From assembly GCA_937960625.1 (NCBI GenBank), contig CALGPD010000481.1, positions 1 through 12,360 of the forward strand: 12,360 nt of DNA. Reading direction: 5' to 3'. Below are positions 1-6,269 of this stretch, piece after piece. The first letter of the stretch is position 1, and each line of letters begins with the position of its first letter. The notes beneath the pieces were generated by a model that made no database searches, was not told the origin of the DNA, and was given only the letters and a program-made list of their open reading frames with translations. The DNA comes from an uncultured Spirochaetia bacterium (GTDB lineage Bacteria; Spirochaetota; CALGPD01). A program made the translations under genes and the position numbers.

Positions 1-1125
1 GATTAATATAGTTTTCATGTCAGCGTGGGGATAGTTTCTATTAACCGAGTTTATAACAACTACATCATAACTACTGCGTTTTCTTTTATAGTCAATATTC
101 ACATTCCGCTTTTCGCTGAAATAGCCGGGAGAAAAACTCTTGGCTAATAATTTTCTCAATAATTTATCTTGTGAAGAAATAAATACGTTGAGTTTATTCC
201 TTACATTCAAGATAAAACTAATAGTATTATCATAAGGAAAATTATCTTCTGAAAGCATTAATTTAAATGTATGTTTTCCTTTTTTTAATGTGAGAGTAAG
301 TGAAGAATTAAATTCCTGCTCTGGTTTTAAAACCATTGTTTTCTCAAATACTGTTTTTTTATTTTGAATTAAACGTAAAATAGGTTTCTCTGTTATATTT
401 GAAAAGTTTTTTAAAGTGTACTTAAAAACAATTTTTTCACCGGAAAAATATAAACGCTTGATAAAATCCATACGTTTGATACTCACATTTCGCTTATTGG
501 TGCTGCCTGCGTTTATATATGTAATATCCCGGGAAAAAATAAATTTAAAATAACGGTTTTTTCTAAAATCTGACACAATTATATATTCGTTGTTTTTTCT
601 CTTATCCTTCTTCTTTTCCAATATTTTTACAGCTCTTGCAGGAGGGATTATTTTATCAGAAACTTTTATCAATCTTATTTTTTTAATAAGTTCATGTTTA
701 CTCATATCTGAAAAATACCTTCCCGATGCTAATAATAATTTAAATGTGGTTTTTTCCGGAACACGGTTAGCATATTTATTCAATTTTTGTTTAGCTATAT
801 TTAATACGGTTTGATTATTCTGCAAATACAGCATTGACTTTGTATTGTCAAAAAATATAAGTAATTCTTTGTGTTTTTTATCAACTTCCTTAAAATACGG
901 TGCTGCTAAAAATAATACGGTTAATAAAATAATTAATACGCGGATGATTAATAAGATTATTTCTTCAAGCCTGGTTCTTTTACTCTTACCTTTAATTTCA
1001 TTTTCAAATAAAAATACATAGGGGAAAAAAACTTTCTTCCTGTTGAGGCGTTTTTTAAAATGAAACAAAAACGGAATTACTGCTAATACTGATAAAAATA
1101 AAATATTTGGATATAAAAAATGCAT
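1..1125 (-). CDS. BatA-like membrane protein with vWA-like domain (partial, C-terminus beyond window)
   Basis: The frame is open from an ATG at 1125-1123 to the left edge, giving 375 residues without a stop. Residues 1-22 form a first membrane segment (starting MHFLYPNILFLSVLAVIPF), followed by a basic loop with FFPYVF, and a second membrane segment lies at about 56-75. This is the layout of the BatA N-terminal (aerotolerance regulator) family. A vWA-like region follows: DNTKS at 93-97 stands where DxSxS is expected, and VSD ends at 186. Residues 200-330 look like beta-rich periplasmic sequence, with EDNFPYDN resembling the (L)PxDN motif of long family members. The ATG follows the DUF58 stop by one base, with GGAG five bases upstream, so the two are translationally coupled. 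It is probably a long-type BatA-like protein rather than a ~330-residue classical BatA. Substrate and role are unknown. Confidence 0.8.
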   Translation of the reverse strand, partial: MHFLYPNILFLSVLAVIPFLFHFKKRLNRKKVFFPYVFLFENEIKGKSKRTRLEEIILLIIRVLIILLTVLFLAAPYFKEVDKKHKELLIFFDNTKSMLYLQNNQTVLNIAKQKLNKYANRVPEKTTFKLLLASGRYFSDMSKHELIKKIRLIKVSDKIIPPARAVKILEKKKDKRKNNEYIIVSDFRKNRYFKFIFSRDITYINAGSTNKRNVSIKRMDFIKRLYFSGEKIVFKYTLKNFSNITEKPILRLIQNKKTVFEKTMVLKPEQEFNSSLTLTLKKGKHTFKLMLSEDNFPYDNTISFILNVRNKLNVFISSQDKLLRKLLAKSFSPGYFSEKRNVNIDYKRKRSSYDVVVINSVNRNYPHADMKTILI

Positions 1126-1126
1126 T

Positions 1127-2011
1127 TCAACTCCGTGTATAATGGCTTACAAATTTCATAAAATTTTCAGGATATGAATACTTGGTACTTAAATTAAAAT
1201 ATTGACAATTGTTTTTCTTTGAAATCTTTCTTATTTCTTCTATGTGTTTGGAATAATAACTTTTGTAGAAATCTGAAATATCGCTGGAATTAAGTATAAT
1301 TTCCTTTCCCGTTTCATAATCCTTAAATAAATACTCACCTTTAAAATCAAAACTTTTTTCTACAGGGTCAGATAACTGTAAAATGTAAACATCATTTGAA
1401 AAACTTTTTACACCGCTTATGAATGCTGTTATGGCATTGGAATTTACGATAAAATCAGAAATAATATAAATCATATTGATTTTCTTTTTTAATGAATTCT
1501 GAATTGTTGAATTGATGTTTTCCGTAACTGTTTTCCCTTCAGCATTAATTCCATTTAAGATTTCGTTTAACCTGGGAATAGATGTACTCTGGCTTGACGG
1601 AGGCAGCACCATTTTAAACTTTTCATCAAAAAAGCCAAGGCCGACATTATCTCCCTGTCTTGTAAATACCGTAAATATTGTTGTAAAAAGAAACTTAGCA
1701 TATTCGACTTTTTCCATATGCCCGGATGTATATTTCATGCTAGCGCTTTTATCAATAATCACAAGAACATTACACGAAACATCTTCTTCATATTCTTTTA
1801 TATATAATTTTTCAGTACGCCCAAAAAGTTTCCAGTCAATTTTGGAAACGTCATCTCCTTGAACATATTCCCTGTGTTCTTTAAAATCTACGTTCTTGCC
1901 TGAAATATTACTTTTATGCGTTCCTTTTCTATGGCCTTTAACCCTGTATTTCATGGGAAGTTCAATTTTAAGCAGAGATTCCAATACATCCTGTTCAAAA
2001 TAATTTTTCAA
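1127..2011 (-). CDS. DUF58 family protein with vWA-type metal-site motif
   Basis: This 294-residue protein matches the DUF58 family, usually partnered with MoxR AAA+ ATPases and Bat proteins. The family signature HREYVQGDD is at 46-54, followed by KIDWKLFGRTEKLYIKEYEED. A MIDAS-like DKSAS lies at 87-91, a second acidic loop (ISD) ends at D186, and a DPVE motif is at 214-217. No signal peptide or membrane segment is visible, so it is probably cytoplasmic. The start is TTG at 2011-2009: an in-frame TAG lies just upstream, the next methionine (M20) would remove conserved N-terminal sequence, and a G-rich ribosome site precedes the TTG. It overlaps the upstream membrane gene by 17 bases and ends two bases before the BatA-like ATG. 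Family identity is secure; biological role is not, since these clusters are assigned roles ranging from stress response to protein-complex assembly. Confidence 0.9.
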   Translation of the reverse strand: MKNYFEQDVLESLLKIELPMKYRVKGHRKGTHKSNISGKNVDFKEHREYVQGDDVSKIDWKLFGRTEKLYIKEYEEDVSCNVLVIIDKSASMKYTSGHMEKVEYAKFLFTTIFTVFTRQGDNVGLGFFDEKFKMVLPPSSQSTSIPRLNEILNGINAEGKTVTENINSTIQNSLKKKINMIYIISDFIVNSNAITAFISGVKSFSNDVYILQLSDPVEKSFDFKGEYLFKDYETGKEIILNSSDISDFYKSYYSKHIEEIRKISKKNNCQYFNLSTKYSYPENFMKFVSHYTRS

Positions 2012-2657
2012 AGAACCCCCCTACAAAAATATTTATCGCAAAGATAATTGAAACAACCCATATTAGTATATAATTTACTCTATAACTTTTATTTTCCATG
2101 CTCAATTCTTTAATCTTTTCTTTAACTTTCATTATGTCTGTTTCCACTTCAAGCAGCGAATTTTTTACAAAGGTTGTAAAATTCCGTATTTTACGGATTT
2201 TTGTTTTACTTGTAAATTTATGAATAAACATTTCTATAAAGTATAATGATAAAAATAGTATTGTCAAAAGCCTTCTAGCTAGAGAAATCTTTGATAAGGC
2301 ATGAGAAATACTTTTTAATATATATCCTGCTTTATTCATCAGATTTAATGAAAAAATAAATAAGGTTATTAGAAAACACCGTATAAATAAATCTATTCCT
2401 ATTATGAAACCCTGAAAATAGATTTTTATACCATATAAATAATAAATCTTGCCGTTACCGTAAAAAAAAGAATATAAAACAATAAGGGTGAAATAGAATG
2501 GAAAAATACTTATTGATTTTATCGCAAATTTTTTAAACTTATTATTAAAAATATAATAATTCGTTATAATCAATCCTGTTATTAAAAAGATTATATATAA
2601 TTCTGAAGTTATAAATATTAAAATTATTGTAATTAAAGTGTATATTATAAATGTCAT
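1995..2657 (-). CDS. Polytopic membrane protein, distant EcfT/CbiQ-like candidate
   Basis: The product has 220 residues and is very rich in Ile, Phe and Leu. Hydrophobic stretches lie near 3-33, 48-66, 84-105, 127-145 and 195-215, with a charged amphipathic region at 146-192. The order recalls energy-coupling-factor T components: a YGIKIYFQGFIIGIDLFIRCFL segment (76-97) like the G-I-x-E-G-L-x-x-G-x-x-x-x-R block, then SISHALSKISLARRL and a hydrophobic helix (116-145) like the segment before the coupling helices. The Ala-Arg-Gly motifs that bind the ECF ATPases are not visible, so it may not couple to an ABC ATPase. The ATG at 2657 is the only reasonable start, since an in-frame TAA lies within the upstream hairpin, yet no Shine-Dalgarno is placed for it. 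Its last 17 bases overlap the DUF58 gene, implying coupled translation. The EcfT link is by layout only; the gene itself is well supported by the coupling. Confidence 0.75.
   Translation of the reverse strand: MTFIIYTLITIILIFITSELYIIFLITGLIITNYYIFNNKFKKFAIKSISIFPFYFTLIVLYSFFYGNGKIYYLYGIKIYFQGFIIGIDLFIRCFLITLFIFSLNLMNKAGYILKSISHALSKISLARRLLTILFLSLYFIEMFIHKFTSKTKIRKIRNFTTFVKNSLLEVETDIMKVKEKIKELSMENKSYRVNYILIWVVSIIFAINIFVGGFFEKLF
2016..2022 (-). promoter_or_regulatory. G-rich ribosome binding site for the DUF58 gene
   Basis: On the coding strand this reads AGGGGGG, four bases before the TTG start at 2011. It lies inside the last codons of the upstream membrane gene (two Gly codons). It supports the TTG start, because an in-frame TAG overlaps its first bases and no other start codon falls between. 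A run of six G is also a possible slippage site. Confidence 0.55.
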
Positions 2658-2660
2658 TTG

Positions 2661-2693
2661 AAATACAAAAGCCCTCTTTAATTAAAGAGGGCT
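2661..2693 (-). terminator. Intrinsic terminator of the ribosomal-protein superoperon
   Basis: Bases 2670-2693 form a perfect 24-base inverted repeat (arm AGCCCTCTTTAA). On the coding strand it is followed by TTTTGTATTT (2670-2661). The GC-rich outer stem, short AT loop and U-rich tail are those of a Rho-independent terminator. It begins 20 bases after the rplQ stop. Because the stem is palindromic it could fold on either strand, but a T tract of use follows only in the minus direction; the plus direction is followed by CAATTTTATTT, which is weaker. Confidence 0.88.
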
Positions 2694-2713
2694 CAATTTT
2701 ATTTAATAAGATT

Positions 2714-3271
2714 TTACTCTTTATTATCCGGTGTTTCTTCAGTTGTTTCCACAGATTCTTCTGCTTTAACTTCAGGTTCTTTTTTCTCTTCAACAGGTTT
2801 TTTCTTGGATTGAGTTTTTTTAGTAGAACCCATTTTAGATTTTTCTTTTTTATCTGAACCCTGCTTAGCCGTTGTAGACGTTGTATCAAGTAATTCTTCA
2901 ACAAGTTCAATCATTGCCATTTCAGCATTATCGCCTTTACGCGGGCCTAATTTATAAATTCTGGTATAACCGCCGTTTCTATTCATATATCTTAAAGCAA
3001 TATCTTCAAATAATTTAACAATAACATCGCGGTCTTTGATTTTTTTCATTACTTCACGTTTATGGTGAAGAATAACATTCATATCCTGAGTATCATTAGC
3101 TTTTTTCGCTCTCGTTATTATTGGCTCAACGAAAGTGCGTAATACCTTAGCTTTTGATAAAGTTGTATCAATTCTTTCATTTTTAATTAAAGAAGTTGCC
3201 ATATTTCTAAGCATCGATACTCTATGTTGTTTTTTTCTACCAAGTTTTTTTACTCTTTTCTGGTGTCGCAT
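2714..3271 (-). CDS. rplQ: 50S ribosomal protein L17 with long charged C-terminal tail
   Basis: L17 lies near the exit tunnel of the large subunit. The conserved core fills residues 1-127: MRHQKRVKKLGRKKQHR, RNMATSLIKNERIDTT, then NRNGGYTRIYKLGPRKGDNAEMAMIEL. The remaining 58 residues (128-185) are low-complexity Lys, Glu, Thr and Ser, with a basic half followed by an acidic half. E. coli L17 is 127 residues, so the tail is an added region, as seen in several phyla. The ATG at 3271 follows AAGGG about ten bases upstream, in the 18-base gap after rpoA. It is the last gene of the alpha cluster and is followed by a strong terminator. Confidence 0.98.
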   Translation of the reverse strand: MRHQKRVKKLGRKKQHRVSMLRNMATSLIKNERIDTTLSKAKVLRTFVEPIITRAKKANDTQDMNVILHHKREVMKKIKDRDVIVKLFEDIALRYMNRNGGYTRIYKLGPRKGDNAEMAMIELVEELLDTTSTTAKQGSDKKEKSKMGSTKKTQSKKKPVEEKKEPEVKAEESVETTEETPDNKE

Positions 3272-3289
3272 TGTATTTACCCTTATACT

Positions 3290-4378
3290 TTATTCAGCAG
3301 TATTCGCAGTAAGGTTTCCATCCCTTATTTCCGGCTTACTTTCAATTTCTTTCAATTTTGCCCGGATTTCTTCTAATGAATATTCTGCTAAATTTTTATT
3401 CTTTTGTAATTCATCTTCAAGTTTGCTTCTAATCTCTTTTTGTGAAGCAGCGCCAAGATTTCTTATCTTGGATAATTCTTCTTCTGTTTTAAGTACCAAT
3501 TCGCCAATTGTACGGATATTTGATACGCGTAAACAATTAGATGACCTGACAGATAATTCTAAGTCTTCAATTGTTTTTTGACGTAAATCATTAAGTTCAA
3601 TAGCAATTGCGTCAATTTCTTTTTCTTGAGGAGGCTCAACTTCCTCGAAGTTAATAAATTGCTGAAAATGGTCTTTAAGAATTTTTGCAGCATCAGCAAC
3701 CGCATCATCTGGGCTGACTGTTCCGTCTGTCCAAACCTCTAATATCATTTTTTCATAATCTGTTCTTTGCCCTACCCTAAAATTCTCAATATCATACCTG
3801 ACTTTTTCGATAGGACAAAAAATTGCGTCTATTGGTATACTGTTTACTATTTCCACATTTGGCGCTTGTTGTTCAGCTGAAACATATCCCCGGCCATGTT
3901 CTATTTCTAATTCCATTGAAAAAGAAGCATCATCATTTAATTCAGCAATGAGTAAATCAGGATTTATAATTTCAACATTAGCATCAATTGCTAAATCTCC
4001 TGCTTTTAACTCGCCTTTTCCTTTTTTCTCTATCATAATAACGCGCTTATCTGATTCATCCAATAAATTAATACGAACGCGTTTAAGATTCTGTATAAAA
4101 TCAGAAGTATCTTCATATACTCCAAAAATATTCTCAAACTCATTAGTTAAAGGTTTAGATACACCGTCTTTATCCACAAATTCTACTTTAATAGCAGTAA
4201 TTGCATATCCGGGTATTGATGACAACAAACATCTCCTAAGAGAATTAGCTATTGTTGTTCCAAAACCTCTCTCGAACGGCGCTGCAATAAACCTTCCGTA
4301 ATTCGGAGTTAGTTCTTCGTGTTCGTAAGTCGGATTTTTTGGTCTTTTAAAATTCTTCAGTAAATTTTTATGAGCCAT
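3290..4378 (-). CDS. rpoA: DNA-directed RNA polymerase subunit alpha
   Basis: Alpha forms the dimer on which RNA polymerase assembles. The N-terminal domain (about 1-245) shows FERGFGTTIANSLRRCLLSSIPG at 35-57, which holds the dimerisation signature, and RTDYEKMILEVWTDGTVSPDDA at 205-226. A Glu/Pro-rich linker (245-265) leads to the C-terminal domain with EDLELSVRSSNCLRV; R278 and N281 match the UP-element DNA-binding Arg and Asn of E. coli (R265, N268). At 362 residues it is longer than E. coli alpha (329). The usual GLSLGM ending is missing; instead residues 329-342 repeat the pattern of 307-320, followed by a polar tail. The KNLLK..FKRPK start and the expanded loop at 68-82 suggest a spirochaete. 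The ATG is preceded by AGAGGGG; a small TTCC/GGAA hairpin lies upstream in the 44-base gap after rpsD. Confidence 0.99.
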   Translation of the reverse strand: MAHKNLLKNFKRPKNPTYEHEELTPNYGRFIAAPFERGFGTTIANSLRRCLLSSIPGYAITAIKVEFVDKDGVSKPLTNEFENIFGVYEDTSDFIQNLKRVRINLLDESDKRVIMIEKKGKGELKAGDLAIDANVEIINPDLLIAELNDDASFSMELEIEHGRGYVSAEQQAPNVEIVNSIPIDAIFCPIEKVRYDIENFRVGQRTDYEKMILEVWTDGTVSPDDAVADAAKILKDHFQQFINFEEVEPPQEKEIDAIAIELNDLRQKTIEDLELSVRSSNCLRVSNIRTIGELVLKTEEELSKIRNLGAASQKEIRSKLEDELQKNKNLAEYSLEEIRAKLKEIESKPEIRDGNLTANTAE

Positions 4379-4422
4379 TTTCCCCTCTTTCCGAAAAGGA
4401 ATTCGTTAATTTTTAATTTATA

Positions 4423-5058
4423 TTATTTAGAGTAAAGTTCTACTACCAATTGTTCGTTAAAATCTAGTTGTATATCATCCCTTTGAGGAACCCGTAAAAC
4501 TTTTCCCTGCATTTTATCAACATCAATTTCAAGCCAATTAGGAACAGAACCTTCAGTTACTTTTGAAAGACTCTCATTAATAGGCCTCAAACGGCGTGAT
4601 TTCTCTTTGACGGTGATAACATCACCTTCTCTACATTTAAATGAAGGTATACTTACCTTCCGTCCGTTTACTAATATATGGCCATGACTGATTATCTGTT
4701 TAGCCATATTTCTCGATGATGCAAATCCTAAATTAAAAAGAACAGAATCCAATCGTAATTCAAGGAATTGCAGCATAATTTCACCTGTTACACCTTTTTT
4801 AGTGGCAGCATGAGCGAATGCTAATCTAAATTGCTTTTCAAGCATTCCGTAAAATCTTTTAATCTTTTGTTTTTCCCTAAGCTGATTTGCATATTCAGAA
4901 CGCTTTCCGCGTCTTTTCATTATGAAACCACCGCCTCTTGGAGCAGGGCGTCTTTTTTCAACAGCACATTTAGGGCTTAAACATCTATCACCTTTTAAGA
5001 ATAATTTCATTCCTTCGCGTCTGCAAAGTTTACATTTTGCTTCTAGATATCTTGCCAT
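4423..5058 (-). CDS. rpsD: 30S ribosomal protein S4, zinc-ribbon form
   Basis: S4 is a primary 16S rRNA binder that nucleates the small-subunit body; in E. coli it also represses its own operon. The 211 residues include an N-terminal zinc ribbon with C9, C12, C26 and C31 (C-x2-C-x13-C-x4-C), the C+ form. An S4 RNA-binding domain covers about 100-155, with LRLDSVLFNLGFASSRNMAKQ and then ILVNGRKV. The ending NEQLVVELYSK is typical. The ATG at 5058 is two bases after the rpsK stop, with AAGGAG located in the end of rpsK. Its place between rpsK and rpoA is the common alpha-operon order. Whether the 44-base gap before rpoA holds an S4 repressor target cannot be judged by eye. Confidence 0.99.
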   Translation of the reverse strand: MARYLEAKCKLCRREGMKLFLKGDRCLSPKCAVEKRRPAPRGGGFIMKRRGKRSEYANQLREKQKIKRFYGMLEKQFRLAFAHAATKKGVTGEIMLQFLELRLDSVLFNLGFASSRNMAKQIISHGHILVNGRKVSIPSFKCREGDVITVKEKSRRLRPINESLSKVTEGSVPNWLEIDVDKMQGKVLRVPQRDDIQLDFNEQLVVELYSK

Positions 5059-5060
5059 AA

Positions 5061-5453
5061 TTATACTCTCCTTCTTTTAGGAGGACGGCAGCCATTGTGA
5101 GGTATAGGAGTAACGTCTTTAATTTTTGTAATTTTTATACCCACTGCATCAATTGCTCTAATTGCTGCTTCTCTGCCAACTCCAGGGCCGGTTATCCTAA
5201 CCTCAGCAGTTTTTAAACCGTGTTCTTTAGCTTTTGTTAAAGCTGCTTCTGCAGTTGTTTGCGCTGCAAAAGGCGTACTTTTTTTAGCTCCACGGAAATT
5301 TAAACTCCCTGCTGATGCCCATGAAATTGCATTTCCTTTTACATCAGTAACTGTAATAATTGTGTTATTAAACGTTGCTTGAATATGTACTACACCACGG
5401 GCTATATTCTTCTTTTCCCGTTTCTTTTGTTTACCTTTTGTTTTTTTAGCCAT
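5061..5453 (-). CDS. rpsK: 30S ribosomal protein S11
   Basis: S11 sits on the platform of the small subunit near the E site and mRNA exit. The 130 residues match the usual length. Conserved blocks are GVVHIQATFNNTIITVTD, SAGSLNFRGAKKSTPFAAQ, RITGPGVGREAAIRAI and the ending DVTPIPHNGCRPPKRRRV. The N-terminus is a short Lys-rich arm. The ATG at 5453 comes seven bases after the rpsM stop; a GGG-containing ribosome site lies in the end of rpsM, suggesting coupled translation. Nothing is unusual. Confidence 0.99.
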   Translation of the reverse strand: MAKKTKGKQKKREKKNIARGVVHIQATFNNTIITVTDVKGNAISWASAGSLNFRGAKKSTPFAAQTTAEAALTKAKEHGLKTAEVRITGPGVGREAAIRAIDAVGIKITKIKDVTPIPHNGCRPPKRRRV

Positions 5454-5460
5454 TACTCAT

Positions 5461-5838
5461 TTAACCCTTTTTCTTCTTTTTAATACCAATTCCCGGTCTG
5501 CGGCCTTTTCTCGTTCTAGCATTTGTATGCGTACGTTGACCACGTACAGGTAATTTTCTTCTATGTCTATAACCACGGTAGCAACCGATTTCCATTAAAC
5601 GTTTGATATTTAAAGTAATCTCGCTGCGTAAATCACCTTCAACTTTATATTCGTTCTCAATTACGCTTTTTATACGGCTTAATTCATCATCGCTTAATTC
5701 TTTAGTCATTTTCATATTTTCAATATTCGCTTTTTTGCAAATTTCTCCGGCGGAAGTTTTTCCTATACCGAAAATATAAGTCAGCGAATACATTATTCTT
5801 TTATCATTAGGTATATCAACACCTGCAATACGTGCCAT
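5461..5838 (-). CDS. rpsM: 30S ribosomal protein S13
   Basis: S13 is in the head of the small subunit and contacts the P-site tRNA and large-subunit bridges. The 125 residues begin MARIAGVDIPNDKRIMYSL, then the helix-hairpin-helix-like YIFGIGKTSA, a mid-protein helical stretch, and the highly conserved GCYRGYRHRRKLPVRGQRT followed by TNARTRKGRRPG. The basic tail IKKKKKG reaches the decoding region. The ATG at 5838 has AGGAG nine bases upstream in the 13-base gap after rpmJ. Length and content are ordinary. Confidence 0.99.
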   Translation of the reverse strand: MARIAGVDIPNDKRIMYSLTYIFGIGKTSAGEICKKANIENMKMTKELSDDELSRIKSVIENEYKVEGDLRSEITLNIKRLMEIGCYRGYRHRRKLPVRGQRTHTNARTRKGRRPGIGIKKKKKG

Positions 5839-5851
5839 AATTACTCCTGCA

Positions 5852-5980
5852 TTACTTCTTTGGTTTTTGCTTCTGTCTTTGTTTATGTCTAGGATTTTCG
5901 CAAATAATCCTTAAAATTCCATGCCGCCTAATTACTTTGCATTTTTCGCAAATAGGCTTTACACTTACTCTTACTTTCAT
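5852..5980 (-). CDS. rpmJ: 50S ribosomal protein L36, zinc-binding form
   Basis: This short gene encodes 42 residues starting MKVRVSVKPICEKCKVIRRH. L36 is a small zinc-ribbon protein at the base of the L7/L12 stalk region of the large subunit. Zinc ligands C11, C14, C27 and H32 are intact (C-x2-C-x12-C-x4-H), so it is the C+ form. Most L36 proteins stop at 37-38 residues near the conserved NPRHKQRQ; this one adds a few Lys/Gln/Pro residues. GGAG lies six bases before the ATG. It sits between infA and rpsM, the usual place. Confidence 0.97.
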   Translation of the reverse strand: MKVRVSVKPICEKCKVIRRHGILRIICENPRHKQRQKQKPKK

Positions 5981-6014
5981 AACTATCTCCAGTAATATAT
6001 ACGTAAATAATATA

Positions 6015-6236
6015 TTAGTTCTTAAATCTATAAGTAATTCGCCCGCGTGTCAAATCGTAAGGTGAAAGTTCTAAAGAAACTCTGTCTCCGGGTAAAATTC
6101 CTATGAAATTCATACGCATTTTACCTGAAACATGTGCTAAAACCACATGACCGTTCTCAAGCTCAACCTTAAACATTGCATTCGGCAACGCTTCTATTAC
6201 TTTGCCTTCTACTTCTATAGCTTCTTCTTTAGCCAA
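6015..6236 (-). CDS. infA: Translation initiation factor IF-1
   Basis: IF1 binds the A site of the 30S subunit during initiation. The S1-like OB fold is clear: EEAIEVEGKVIEALPNAMF, then ELENGHVVLAHVSGKMRMN, then GDRVSLELSPYDLTRGRITYR. With a TTG start at 6236-6234 the protein is 73 residues (L/M-AKEEAIEV), close to E. coli's 72. An ATG 11 codons upstream would add residues unlike IF1 and would place the strong AAAGGAGG site inside the gene, so TTG is preferred. The gene follows secY after 33 bases and precedes rpmJ by 34. adk and map, often found between secY and infA, are absent here. Confidence 0.98.
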   Translation of the reverse strand: MAKEEAIEVEGKVIEALPNAMFKVELENGHVVLAHVSGKMRMNFIGILPGDRVSLELSPYDLTRGRITYRFKN

Positions 6237-6245
6237 GAAATAAAA

Positions 6246-6253
6246 CCTCCTTT
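6246..6253 (-). promoter_or_regulatory. Strong Shine-Dalgarno that sets the infA TTG start
   Basis: The coding strand reads AAAGGAGG, nine bases before TTG at 6236. It is among the best ribosome sites in the window and decides for TTG over the upstream in-frame ATG at 6269-6267. Confidence 0.8.
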
Positions 6254-6269
6254 GAAATATAAATCCCAA

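Noticed and set aside
590..814. Plus-strand open frame of 74 codons
   Set aside because: It lies antisense to the BatA-like gene, whose frame is open for 375 codons with clear family features.
1512..1862. Plus-strand open frame of 116 codons
   Set aside because: Antisense to the conserved DUF58 core; no recognisable product.
2644..2649. TATAAT on the minus strand as a -10 box for the membrane gene
   Set aside because: It lies after the ATG and has no good -35 at 16-18 bases; in such A+T-rich sequence a chance match is expected.
2545..2910. Minus-strand frame of 121 codons, Lys/Leu-rich
   Set aside because: It is an out-of-frame reading through the low-complexity rplQ tail and the terminator.
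3135..4301. Plus-strand open frames opposite rplQ and rpoA
   Set aside because: Shadows of A+T-rich conserved genes on the other strand, without ribosome sites or family features.
4379..4422. Small TTCC/GGAA hairpin before rpoA as an S4 repressor site or terminator
   Set aside because: Four base pairs only, no U tract, and no resemblance to a known S4 target that I can show.
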